From assembly GCF_000247695.1 (NCBI RefSeq), contig NW_004624783.1:536367-600366 (forward strand): a stretch of DNA of 64,000 nucleotides, given 5' to 3'. The DNA is from Heterocephalus glaber (taxonomy: Eukaryota; Chordata; Mammalia; Rodentia; Bathyergidae). The notes below the pieces were generated by a model, which did not search any database, was not told where the DNA came from, and saw only the letters and a program-made list of their open reading frames with translations. Positions 35,325 to 45,914 of this stretch are shown here, in pieces; position 1 is the stretch's first letter, and the number at the start of each line of letters is the position of its first letter. The position numbers and the translations under genes were made by a program.

Positions 35325-37036
35325 GGTCTCAAGGCCCATCCATTTAGCTATAAATGTCTTAAGCTCATCCTAAAACCACATCTTCTTTATCCATTCATCA
35401 GTTGATGGGCATTTGGGCTTTTTCCAAGACTTAGCTATTACAAACTGTACCAATACAAGCATGAGTGTGCATATATAGCTGTGGTGTGATGCTTTTAATT
35501 CTTTTGGGAAGATAACAAGAAGGGAAATAGCTGGGTCAAATCAAACATCTAGTTTTAGTTTTCTGAGAAATTTCCATACTAATTTCCACAGTGGTTGCAC
35601 CAGTCTACACTCCACCACTACTGGAGAAGGGTTCCTTATTCCCCACAGCCCCTTCAGCATTTGTTGTTGGTTGATTTCTTGATAACAGCCATTCTTTCTG
35701 AAGTGAGATAGAATCTTAGTGTTGTTTTAATTTGCATTTCTCGAAGGACTGGTGATGGTGAACATTTTTTCATATATTATTTGCTGTTTCTACTACTCCA
35801 TCTGAGAAGTATCTATTCATTTCAGAAGGCCGTTTTTAGATTGGGTCTTTAAATTTGGGGGGGGGTCTAATTTTTTTGAGTTCTTTATATATTCTAGATA
35901 GTAGTTCTTTATCTGAGGAATAGCTGGTAAATGTTTTTTCCTATGCTGTGGGTCATTTCTTCAATCTGTTGTTTCGCTTGCTGTGCAGAATCTTTTTAAT
36001 GAGATGAGGTCTCAGTTGTTGATTCTTGGTAGTGTTTCTCATGAGTTCTGAGTTTTGTTCATGAGGTTTTTGTCTTCTCTTATGTCCTCAGGCATTCTAC
36101 TTATTTTCTCTTCCAGCAGATTTAGTGTTTGTGTTTTAATATTTAGATTTTTGATCCATTTTGATTTTAGATTAGTACATAGTGAAAGATTTGGGTCTAG
36201 TCATTCTTCAGCAAGTGGAAAGCCTGTTTTTCCACACCATTTATTAAAGAGGCTATCTTTCTTCCAGTGAAGGTGTTTGGCTCCTTTGTCAAAGATAAGG
36301 TAGCTGAGTATGTCTGGAGTTGTTTCTGCATCTTCTCTTCTGTTCTATTGATCCTCAGGTCTGTTCTTTTGCCAGTACTATGCTGTTTTTATCACAGTAG
36401 CTTTGTAGTATAATTTCAGGTCAGGGATTGTGATACCCACTGCCTTGTCTTTGTTGCCCAGAATTGCCTTTTCTATTCTAGGTGTCTTCTGATTCCAAAT
36501 GAATTTTAGGATTGTTCTTTCTAATTCTGTGAGATAAGCTATGGGAATTTTGATTGGGATTGCATTAAATCTGTATAACAATTTTGAAAGTATGGGGCCA
36601 TTTTCAATATATTAGTACTTCATACACAAGAGCAAGGATATCTTTCCATTTTTCGATATCCTCTTTGATCTCCTTTTTACAAAGTACTATAGTTTTCAAT
36701 GTAGAGATCTGTTACTTCTTTTCTTATATTGATTCCTAGGTCTGTCTGTCTGTCTTTCTTTCTTTCTTTCTTTTTTCTGGATGCTATTGTGAAAGGTGTT
36801 GTTTCCCTGATTTCTATCTCAGTGAGTTTGTCATTCATGTGCAGGAAGGCTATTGATTTTTGAGTGTTGATTTTGTATCCAGTTATGCTTACAAATTTGG
36901 TTATCAAATCTAGAAGTGTTTTGGTGGAATTTTTGGGATTTTCTATGTAGAGTATAATTTTATCTGCAAATAATGATAGTTTAACTTCTTCCTTTCCTAC
37001 CCTTATTCCTTTTATTTCTTTCTCTTGGAGAGCATC
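35325..37036 (-). pseudogene. L1 ORF2 3' part (end of RT and C-terminal region)
   Basis: Reading leftward from 37036, the frame shows EKEIKGIRVGKEEVKLSLFA, the block just before and into the reverse transcriptase active-site motif. The usual FADD is FADK here, because the second acidic residue codon reads AAA (near 36960). Then comes an ITGYKINTQKS block, a lysine/arginine-rich insertion from a TCTT microsatellite at 36740-36777, and [10 protein letters not shown]...[10 protein letters not shown] (36480-36580). Beyond 36378 the frame is broken by several stops but L1 similarity continues to the W-M-G-L-E-T-I block near 35325. Confidence 0.88.
36740..36777. repeat. (TCTG)n/(TCTT)n microsatellite inside L1 ORF2
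   Basis: Three TCTG-type units then TCTT units. In the ORF2 frame it encodes a K/R/D-rich insertion between the FTIAS and LGIN blocks, so it arose or expanded after insertion. Confidence 0.88.
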
Positions 37037-37037
37037 C

Positions 37038-37560
37038 CCTGTGAAGCTGAGAAGAATGTATATTCTGATGTTGTGGGGTGGAACACTCTATAGACATCTA
37101 CTAATTCCATTTATTCAAAAGTTTGGTTCAGTTCTAATATTTCATTGTTAATTTTTTGTCCAGTTGATCTGTCTACTTGTGACAGTAGGGTATTGAGGTC
37201 CCCCATTACAACTGTAGTATTGCTTATATGGTTTTTCATGTCTGTTAATTGTTTTATTTAGTTGGCTGCACTGTTATTTGTGCATGTATATTTATGATTG
37301 TTATCTCTTCCTCTTGGATTGTTCCCTTTACTGGGATGTTGTGACCTTCTTTGTCTCTCTTAATTAGTGTTGGCTTGAAATCCACTATGTGTGCAAATGG
37401 AATAGCTACTCCTGCTTTTTTCTGGGTTCCTGTCACATGGAATATTGTTTCCCATCCTTTGACCTTCGGTCGATGAATTTCTTTTTGAATTAAGTGTGTT
37501 TCTTGTATGCATCATTTTGTTGGATCTTGCTTCTTGATCCATTCTGCAAATCTTTCTTTT
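37038..37560 (-). pseudogene. L1 ORF2 5' part (endonuclease remnant)
   Basis: Readable endonuclease blocks are KKAGVAIPFAHIVDFKP and KRDKEGHNIPVKGTIQEEEI (37254-37436), then VVMGDLNTLLSQVDRSTGQK and EYTFFSA at the left end. After FFSA the sequence switches directly to the EKEIKG block of the reverse transcriptase, so several hundred residues (most of the linker and RT fingers/palm) are missing. Frames are interrupted by stops. Confidence 0.85.
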
Positions 37561-37830
37561 TATTGGTGAATTGAGACCATTAACAGTGATGGTTATAACT
37601 GATATGTATTATTTTATCTCTGCCAGGTTATTTTCCTGTTGTTGGCTTCCTTCTTTGCTTTTCTGTTTAATTTCTTGCCTTGCCTGGTGGATTCATTCTG
37701 TTGGGGTTCATGGAGCTGTAATTCTTGTTGTCTCTTTCTAGAATATCCTTCAGAACACTTTGGAGTGCTGGTTTAGTGATCATTAATTTCTTTAGATGTT
37801 CTTTGTCATGGAAGTATCATATTTCTCCAT

Positions 37831-38680
37831 CAATTTTGAAAGATAGTTTTGTGGGTTATATCAATCTGGGTAGGAAGTTGTTTCCCATTAGGGCTTGAAA
37901 TACTTCATTCCAATCTCTCCTTAACTTGAGGGTTTTTGTGGAGAAGTCTGCTGTTATTCCTGTGGGCTTTCCTTTATAGGTGATTTGTTTCTTTTCTCTA
38001 ACATCTTTTAATATTCTGTTCTTATGTTGAATTTCTGAAATCTTGACTATTATAAGCCTTGGGGAAGACTTTTTTTTAATCATGGCTACTTTGAGTCCTA
38101 TATGCCTCACCTATCTGTACGCCAAATTCTTTTTCCCTGTTTGGGGAGTTTTCTGCCATTATTTCTGTGAACAGGTTTTTTATGTTGTTTGCACTATCTC
38201 TGGAAGTTGACTGCAATCAATCTTATGTTATTCTTCTTTGCATCATCTAGCAGCTGTTGGATCAATTTCTTGTGGTCCCTTGCTATTTTTAAGAGCTCTC
38301 CCTTTTCATGATTATTAACCACAATCCTGTCTTCTATATTTGATATTCTGTCCTCACATTGGCTCATTCTGCTGCATATACTTTCAACAGAATTTTTAAT
38401 CTCCTGGATATCTGTTTGAATATGTTTTATGGATTCCATTTCTTTCCTATGCTGGGTGTTCATGATTTCCATCATTTTCCTGAGTTCCTGTATTTTTTTT
38501 TTTTATCTGTATTTGCTTTAGAGTCACTAAGTGTGCTTTTCATTTTGGTCACCATCTCTGTAGTTATCTGAGAAATTATTTCTGCTTTGAATTGTTCTAT
38601 AACCTCATTTGCCTCCTTTGCTACTTTTGCTGTAACCATTTCAGAAAGTCCAGGTGGGTGACTTTCAGGTTATTCCATCT
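37831..38680 (-). pseudogene. L1 ORF1 remnant
   Basis: ORF1 protein binds L1 RNA and forms trimers. From 38680 leftward a heptad-like coiled coil is readable (KMMEIMNTQHRKEMESIKHI, then SQCEDRISNIEDRI), followed by the RRM region near 38200 and the C-terminal domain at 37856-38110 with KNRILKDVREKKQITYKGKP and ITADFSTKTLKLRRDWNEVF. Stops and a frameshift near 38110-38190 break it. Confidence 0.88.
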
Positions 38681-39437
38681 CATTGCCCCCTGGTTTTGCC
38701 TTTGATGAGCTGGAAGTTGGGATGGGGGGGGCACATCTTATTTAAATGTCTTCTCATTTTCTATTTTTTTAAAGCTTAAATCCTGGGTTGATGGTTGTAA
38801 ATTGCTTATGGTGAGTAGCTTTATTGTCAGTATTTAGAAACCTTAGAAAATGACTACTTCTTAGCAGTGTCTTCCAGGTGTAACAGGCTTTTGGGTTTTG
38901 AGTCTGTTGTATGATCCTACCTTTTCAATTTATTGAGTATGAGAGTTTTCTGCCTACTTGGCCCTGCTGCTAGTTCTTTGGCAATGGCCTATTGTATCTT
39001 TTTAAGATCTGTAGGCCATCTCAGTCTTGGTATACCAGAAGTATAGTACAATTATGTCACCTTAGCTAAAGTAGTACAATCAACAATAACAGTAGCATCA
39101 AAACAGCCTAGAAAATGACAAACTGTGGTAACTATTAATTTGCTACCTTTAACCATATGAACTAGATTTATGGTTATATAACAAAATCTGGGATGAATCC
39201 AAAAGTATTATGCAGTAAATAAACCCTTAATATGGTGATTTCACTCTTAGGGGAGAAGATTTAAAAGGGGTTGTGGGGGAGAGAAATAGAAGAAGAGGAA
39301 GAGATCAGAAGCAAGGCTGGAGGACAAACTTTAGGAAACTGGTGGAGACAGGGGAGAAGAGAAAAGGAGGAAATAAAAACAAGAACAGAACAGAACAACA
39401 ACAACCAAAAAACCCCCTAGAAACTGTGTTCAAACAA

Positions 39438-39534
39438 TCAAGTCAGGAGGACCACTGCAAGTTCCAGTCAAGCCTGGCCTCTATAGTGAGTTCAAGGTCA
39501 GCCTGAGCTACACAGTGAGATCCTGTCTCCAAAA
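39438..39534 (+). mobile_element. B1-type SINE, 3' part
   Basis: 'aggaggaccactgcaagttc' ,'gagttcaaggtcagcctgag' and 'acagtgagatcctgtctcc' are the B1 3' two thirds, followed by a (CAAT)n tail. Confidence 0.82.
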
Positions 39535-39557
39535 ATCAATCAATCAATCAATCAATA
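39535..39557. repeat. (CAAT)n tail
   Basis: Five to six CAAT units that replaced or expanded from the A-rich tail of the preceding B1 copy. Confidence 0.9.
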
Positions 39558-39564
39558 AAACAAG

Positions 39565-39672
39565 AACAAGAAAGGAAGAAAGAAGAAGAAGGAGGAGGAG
39601 AGGAAGAAGAGGAGGAGGAAGAAGAGGAGAGGAAGAAGCAGAGGAGTAAGAAGAGGAAAAAGAAAGAAGAAA
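39565..39672. repeat. Polypurine (GAA/GGA)n tract
   Basis: About 105 bases of almost pure A/G strand. The serine-rich 69-codon reverse frame is its translation. Confidence 0.93.
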
Positions 39673-40420
39673 AGTCTAATTCAAGGTGTATCTCTACTGT
39701 CACTGGTAGGTAGTACAAGAAGACTGAGTCCAGAGCAGAACTGATTAATCCTAGCAAGCCAACTGCAGCTTCATGGTGGATAGTGGATAATCCTAGCTGG
39801 CCTGCCCCTTTAGCACCCTTTTAGCACCCCTGAAGTTCAAGCTGTTTTCTGGCTGTGAGGCTGGAACTGGATTCCTTGAGCCTACAACAAACAGTTCATG
39901 TGCCTTATGCTAGCTTGAACTCTGCTCCCTGACATCCTGCTGACTTGAACTCAGCAGCCACACTGAGACACCAGGAGGCACTGTATGGAGTTAGCTTGTA
40001 GCTGTTCCAAGTTCCAAGCTCAGTTGAGCCCTCTCCAAGATGGCTACTGGCCAATCACTCTCTCCTGGGTGTTGTCTGAACCCAGATAACTCACTAGCCA
40101 CTGTAGTCTGCTACATTCACTGCTCTGTTCCACTGGTGCATTTCCCTGTGTAGGCCTCTGGGGTTGTCAGCAGTCACTGTGCATCTGCGGGTTTGACCCA
40201 CCATTCCCACACCAGGATCTGGGATTTCCCACACTAGGATATGGGAAAGAGTGCTGCTTGTTATCTCCCTCCTCTTCATTGAAGTCTCTTTCTGCACTCT
40301 CCCCATGGACTTCAATTCTCACTTCACATCCATCCTGGGTCCTGGGGACCCACTTCCCTCCTTCTTCTCCTCCTCTCACCACTATATTCAGGATACATTT
40401 TTAAAAATAAAAATTGGCAG

Positions 40421-41020
40421 TTTATTTGGGCTGGGAGAGGTACTCATATATATCCACTGCCAAAGAACAGCACTCACCTCTGGCAACTCTTGTGTTTGAA
40501 GAGAAGAGGGAGAGTGAAGAAAAAAAGAGACCATCCATCCACCAGTGAACCCTCTGGGAACAATTCAGCAAATCCCCCAGATTCTAAGACCACCCTCAAT
40601 GGAGAAGGCTTGTTTCATGAATGGATGTCATTTCCGGGATTTCTCTTTGCTTATGCAGAATCTTAGATATTTTTGATGTAATTAGTACCAACAAACTGAT
40701 AACCTTTGGTGACATGTCCATTAGCACACTACATTTATGTATGCCTGTGTAAAAGCTTTTTTAATATAATCATTACTACATCTCACACAGAAATACTTTA
40801 TCTAAACCTAAATAAATAATTCATATCAAATGGATAGGAAATGTGAAGATAATTACCAATGTGCTCACATGTTAGGAGCTGATTTTATCTAGCCAGTATA
40901 CATCCATATTTCTACTCAGGGTTATCTGTACCTCAGATTATCTGAGATGAATTACATCAAATTCTTAGTAAATTTTCCCATAGACTCTACCAATATCTAT
41001 GAATTCTCATTTCCTGTTTA
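40421..41020. other. Unassigned sequence
   Basis: No gene or repeat recognised. Confidence 0.4.
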
Positions 41021-41025
41021 GCTTC

Positions 41026-41444
41026 TATTATGGTTTGGTTAAAATATGTCTCCCAAAAGGCTCATGTGTTCAGAAGTGGGACTTTTGGAAGGTCATTATA
41101 TCATGGGCTACTAACCTCATCAATGTATTAAATCTTTGATGAATTCATAGGTAAATGTGCTGTTAGGAGGTGGAGTCTTGTTGGAGGAGATAAGTCATTA
41201 GAGACATGTTATTAAAGCATATATCCTGTCTCCAGACTCTTCTTCTCTCTGGCTCTTCTTTTCTTTGGCTTCCTGGCTGCTATGAGGTTAGCAGCTTTTC
41301 TCCGACATGCATTGGCACCGTGATGTTTCTTCCTTAGAGTCAGCTAACCATAGACTGAAACCTCTGAAAATGTAAGCAAAAATAAACCTCTTTAAGTTGT
41401 GGTTGTCAGGTATTTGACCCAGCAATGGAAAAGTAACTAATATA
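41026..41444 (+). mobile_element. MaLR-type solo LTR with perfect 5-bp duplication
   Basis: It begins TATTATGGTTTGG (TG start mutated to TA), has 'gactgaaacctctgaaaatg' before the AATAAA at 41381-41386 and ends 'aactaatata'. The flanks gcttc (41021-41025 and 41445-41449) match perfectly. Confidence 0.92.
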
Positions 41445-41449
41445 GCTTC

Positions 41450-42672
41450 TTCCTTTTTGATTTTGCAACCAGCAAAAGGCAATTTTAGTAAAAATAAAAT
41501 ATTTATACACTCTATGTCAAAAAGTACTCTTCCCTCTGTCCCCAAAGTCACTATTTTAGTTCAAGTCACTCTCTACCTCCTATGAATTTTGGTAACCCTT
41601 TCTGCTATAGTGTATCTGCTTCTCTATTCTAGTCTTCCTTCCCCCCTTGTCCAAATTTCTCACTACTCTGACAAGGATCCTTCCACATTTTAAATTCATT
41701 AATGGTCCCCCCTTTTTTGAATAAAATCAAAACTTGGAACTTCACATGATTGTCCCCTGTCTGTCTTTTCTGTGATGCTAACTGGATGCTACACTGTACA
41801 TGCCACGCCCATGCCTTATCTGGAAATGCTGCTCCTACCTGCACTACTCGGTACCTCCTCCTGGTTTTCCCACTGTGTGGGCAGAAATTTCTGCTTATTC
41901 ATCTCTGTCCCTTTCAATCAAGAATATTGCTCAAGAACTACTAATGTACTAAACAGAACCACAAATAAAATGGTGTCTAAATGTTATTTTGTCAAACTCT
42001 AGCATGACAAAGAAAAGTGGTAAATGTTCTAGACACTGGTAAGAAAAATAAGTGATGTAAATTCTCAATTTCTCCTGAACCAGATCTTCACCATGGCTTT
42101 TAGCTTTTCTATTTAAACTGAATTCCAAGAGAACTAGATTTATGCATTTTTAAATATGTGAAATTTAGAAGCTTCAGCCAATCTTGCATACACAATTCTT
42201 AGGTTTCTCATGATTTAAAATTGTCTAATGCCCATTACTATAGAGAGTAAGACTTAACTGGATATCTGTCACATAAATATTTCTGTTATCTACCTAGTGA
42301 ACTGATTAGCTAACACAGATGTTGCCTCCTGTTGCCTCCTTAACATTCAATGCAATAAGATTTAACTTGTGTTTGGAAACATGGAAGAAAATGGACCTGA
42401 TTTTGATTTGGTAAGATATCCTGACATTAAGTTCTTATAAAAATCAGTGAGCCTATTATTTAGTTTGCTGCCAAAATAATGTCTCGTCTCTTAATAGAAG
42501 TTAGCTATTTTAGGTCATCTCAAGTTTATATACTAATATGATTATTAAATATGCCGGAGTGGTAAAAAAGTAGTGAATACTTAAATTTTTAAAAATTTAT
42601 TACAGTAAAATATATATTGCCATTAATCCCCCTCAAAATATTCTCCTTTACTTTGAACATACTTTTCCCATC
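41450..42672. other. Unassigned sequence
   Basis: No gene or repeat confidently recognised. Confidence 0.4.
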
Positions 42673-43046
42673 TACATTAGTCACTTCTCCGTCACTGGGA
42701 CAAAATACCCAAAACCCACAACTTATAGAAGAAAAGGTTTATTTTGACTCAAGAGTTTTAGTGGGTACAGTTCATAGCCTGCTGTCTCCAAGGCATAAAC
42801 AGCGCAGTGGAAAGGCCTGGCAAAGAAAAGCTGCTCATGTCTTGGTGGCTGGAAGCAGAGACAGAAGAGAGGCTCCTGGCACAAGAATATATTTTTCCAA
42901 GTCACACTTTCCTGTGGTCCACTTCTTTTGATAAGGCTCCACCTCCTAATAGGACTTTCAGTGCTCCTATGATCTAAACACCTTTCAAAAGCCTTACTTC
43001 TAAACACAAGACTTCTGTCAGACATTTTTAGATCCAAACCATAACA
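42673..43046 (-). mobile_element. MaLR-type solo LTR, reverse
   Basis: Opens 'tacattagtcacttctcc', includes 'gaagaaaaggtttattttg' (the poly(A) signal region in reverse) and closes 'gatccaaaccataaca'. The 5-bp flanks ccatc and ctatt differ by two C/T changes. Both 104-codon frames crossing it are artefacts. Confidence 0.8.
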
Positions 43047-43204
43047 CTATTGTTCTTGACATTTTATAAAATCCCCTTTGGTGAGTATGTTTAGGTAATG
43101 TCACCAAAAGTTAAGTGAATGCTGCTGCCAAGTGTCATCCAACTGAAAGGCAGACTTGTGAAAACATTACTGGGTGTCCTCATTTACCTTATTTGCTACA
43201 TCTT

Positions 43205-43230
43205 GTGCTTGATTTGGCAGCACATATACT
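43205..43230 (+). ncRNA. U6 snRNA-like 26-mer (pseudogene fragment?)
   Basis: The 26 bases match the 5' end of mammalian U6 snRNA at 23 positions, including an unbroken 15-base block GGCAGCACATATACT. All three mismatches include a T where U6 has C or a comparable single change. The rest of U6 is absent and mariner-like sequence follows at once. It is not a functional snRNA gene. Confidence 0.4.
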
Positions 43231-43510
43231 CATTTGCTGGATCTGGCACAGTGCAACTTCTGGATCTTCCCCAAAGTCAAAATCACTATGAAAGGTAAAC
43301 ATTTTGAATCAGGTTGGAACATTGAGGCAGCCATGACAATGCAACTAAAGAGACTCACATAAGTGCACTTACAGGTCTATTTCAGAAAGTGACAAGAACA
43401 TTAGGATAAGCGTATTTGAATTGAGGAGGGATAGTTCAAGGGGATTAATGGCAACATGTCTTTCAGTATAATAATCTTTTAAAAATTATATATTCACCAT
43501 ATTTTATCAC
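43228..43510 (+). pseudogene. Mariner-like transposase C-terminal relic
   Basis: In the plus-strand frame the text reads DLAQCNFWIFPKVKITMKGK, then HFESGWNIEAAMTMQLKRLT, a stop, and FRK-Q-EH-DKRI with further stops. The 'FWxFPKxK' block followed by 'KGKHFES' and 'IEAA' is characteristic of the C-terminal end of a mariner-family transposase. The catalytic aspartate triad region is missing upstream. Ancient and inactive. Confidence 0.65.
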
Positions 43511-44105
43511 ACTTTATAAATATACATGTATATATTATATATATATGTATTTCTGAGGACCTTTTTTATTATATTATACTACCAGCTGCAGGTGTAATTT
43601 ATATTATGGTGGCTTAAAGCAGAAGCTATTGTGGAGGTTTTCTGTTATTAAAGTTACTTTCTCCAGGTGTAGCAGGCCCACATGCAAGCAGCATTCAGTT
43701 AGGTAGTTCATTAAAACCATCTCCTCTTCATCTGGGCACTAATAATACCAAACATATCTTAACTCATGTATTCATGAATTCATTAATTCAAGATATTTAT
43801 TACCAGGAATACTGTGACAAGGGACAATTTCCCCAGAGCCCATAAGAGAAACTAATTAACTTCCCGAGGGATAGCCTAGTTCAGAGCGTCCCTAATGCCA
43901 GAGATGCTAGGCAGATTAAAGGCAGAAGCAGTTTCTACAGTTAATATTGTGAACAGGACCACCAAGCAGGGCAGGAGAAGGGAGCCCGTGAGGCAAGTGA
44001 GACATTCAACTCAGGCTCAATTTTAGGGGGTAGAGGGAATTATCATTTGAAATGAACAAAGCATCAAAATTTATGTTTTAAATATTGTGCTAAGATATTT
44101 ATCTC
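43511..44105. other. Unassigned AT-rich sequence
   Basis: No gene or further repeat recognised. An alternating AT patch lies near 43515-43550. Confidence 0.4.
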
Positions 44106-44790
44106 AATTACTGAGGTTTCCACATCTCTTTAAATTTTTATTTTAATTTTCTAATTTTATTTTGAATTAAAAAATAACAATTATACATATTTATGGAGTG
44201 CAACGTGCTATTTAGACATACGGTTTCATTTTGGAATGGTTCAATCAAGCTGTTTAACAAATCCATCACTTCACATACTATCAAATATTTTTTGCTGTGT
44301 GAACATTTTGAAACATATTGCACTGTGCAGTAGACCACAAAATAACTCATTCCTCCTCGTTAACTGAAATTTTGTGTCCTTTGACCAACATACATCCTCT
44401 CTACTTCCCCCCACACAGCCTCTGGAAACCACCATTCTCTTCTCTACTTCTATGTGTTTGACTTTTTAGAGTCCACATGTAAGTTAGATCATGTAGTATT
44501 ACTCTTTCTTTTTCATTCTTTTTTTCTTTTTTTACAGTACCAGGGATCTAACTCAGTACCTTGAACTTGCAAGGCAGGTGCAGTGCCACTGAACTAAATC
44601 CCCAGCCGTAGTATTACTCTTTCTGTGCTTGGCTTCTCTGACTGAGTATAACATTGCCACAGTTTATCAATGTTTTTGCAAATAGCAGTATTTCCTTCAT
44701 TTTTAAGACAAAATAGTATTCCTTATTACATATCTCACATTCTCTTTATCTATTCCTCTGTTGATGGACACTTAGAATTGATACCACAGA
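44106..44790 (-). mobile_element. Old L1 3' UTR (L1M-like), reverse, split by a SINE
   Basis: Plus strand: 'atatttatggagtgcaacg', 'ttcaatcaagctgtttaac', 'ccacacagcctctggaaacc', 'gtccacatgtaagttagatc', then after the SINE 'ctgactgagtataac' and 'cctctgttgatggacactta'. This is the reverse complement of an old mammalian L1 3' UTR in the correct order. Confidence 0.82.
44510..44607 (-). mobile_element. ID-type SINE inside old L1, perfect 17-bp duplication
   Basis: Plus strand: T-rich tail, 'cagtaccagggatctaac', 'gaacttgcaaggcaggtgc', 'gaactaaatccccagcc'. The duplication gtagtattactctttct at 44493-44509 and 44608-44624 is perfect and the L1 text continues across it, so the SINE is younger than the L1. 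Confidence 0.96.
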
Positions 44791-44850
44791 AATCCAAAGG
44801 ATCACAAGACATTACTATGAACAACTATATGCCAATAAATTGGATAACCA
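44785..44850 (+). pseudogene. Short L1 ORF2 fragment
   Basis: 'cattactatgaacaactata' followed by 'tgccaataaattggataacc' encodes the HYYEQLYANKLDN-type block found in the linker before the L1 reverse transcriptase. Orientation is opposite to the adjacent old L1 3' UTR. Confidence 0.6.
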
Positions 44851-45169
44851 AGCCCCCTTAAATTTTGTAGTGAAGCAGAATTTACTGTTCTCTCCCTGGT
44901 CCTGGCCCTGCCACCAGGCAAACCTCATGGCTATTTAAATGGCGTAAGAACCCAGGGATTATTTTTATCCCCCTGTCTTCCCATTTCTGTATACTTAATT
45001 ATCTGGGGATAGAGCAATTCAGTTCACAATAACAGATTCTAAACAATATATCAAGGAAAAGTTAGAAGAGTGATTTTATTCATACTAATGAGTAAATGAC
45101 TAATATCAATTCTTTCTAAAAATCAAATTTAGGATAAAGATGAAAAGCAAAGAATCCATGGTCTGACAA

Positions 45170-45900
45170 TCTACAATGTGGGAAAAAATCTTCACCTGCT
45201 CTTCCTCAGACAAAAGGTCTACTATCTCGAATCTATAAAGAACTTAAAAAGATCAGACCTCCCAAATTTAAAGACCCAATCCAAAAATGGGCATCTGAAA
45301 TGAACAGACATTTCTCAGACAAAGAAGTAGAAATAGCAAATAAATACATGAAAAAATGTTCAACATCACTGGTCATTCGAGAGATGCAAATGAAAACAAT
45401 GCTGAGATTCCACTTCACTCCAGAAAAAATGGCTGCTATCATGAAATCAACCAATAACCAATGCTGGCAGGGCTGTGGGGAAAGAGGAACGCTGTTCCAC
45501 TGCTGGTGGGATGTAGACTAGTGCAACCACTGTGGAAATCAGTATGGAGATACCTCAAAGAACTAGGACTGGAAATCCCATTTGACCCCGCTATTCCACT
45601 GCTGGGGATCTTCCCCAAAGAATTAAAAGAATCATACCACAGTGATATATGTGCACCCATGTTCATAGCAGCGCAGTTTGTAATAGGTAAAACTTGGAAA
45701 TAGCCCAAATGCCCATCAACTGGAGACTGGATAAAGAACATGTGTTTTTTTTATAAAATGGAGTACTACTCAGCCATTAAAAATGAGAAATTAGAGACAT
45801 TTATAGCTAAGTGGATGCACATTGAGGAGATACTCTTAAGTGAAATAAATAGGACACACATGAATAAATACCAAATAGTTTCTCTGGTGTGAGAAACTGA
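45170..45900 (+). pseudogene. L1 ORF2 C-terminal remnant
   Basis: Readable blocks are EMNRHFSDKEVEIANKYMKK, CSTSLVIREMQMKTMLRFHF, the cysteine/histidine motif CWQGCGERGTLFHCWW (45461-45508), then after a frameshift near 45515 LVQPLWKSVWRYLKELGLEI and PFDPAIPLLGIFP, and after a TAG at 45701 PKCPSTGDWIK and MEYYSAIKNEK. At least one frameshift and one stop inactivate it. Confidence 0.92.
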
Positions 45901-45914
45901 AAGTGTAAATAAGG

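Larger units (their letters stand above)
35323..38700 (-). mobile_element. L1 LINE, reverse, internally deleted
   Basis: A reverse-strand L1 with ORF1 to the right and ORF2 to the left. ORF1 coiled-coil and C-terminal domains are readable, followed by the ORF2 endonuclease start, then an abrupt jump to the end of the reverse transcriptase and the ORF2 C-terminal part. The body is much shorter than a 6-kb full element and no 3' UTR or poly(A) tail is seen at the left end. It is inactive. Confidence 0.92.
38760..40420 (-). other. Possible L1 5' UTR region with inserted repeats
   Basis: Lies directly upstream (in L1 orientation) of ORF1. The 39680-40420 part has GC-richer sequence with 'ccaagatggctactggcc' and cassette-like text reminiscent of L1 5' UTRs. 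A B1 fragment and simple repeats interrupt it. No second open frame is convincing. Assignment is inference from position and style. Confidence 0.35.

Noticed and set aside
39548..39757. Serine-rich reverse-strand frame
   Set aside because: Direct translation of a GAA/GGA simple repeat.
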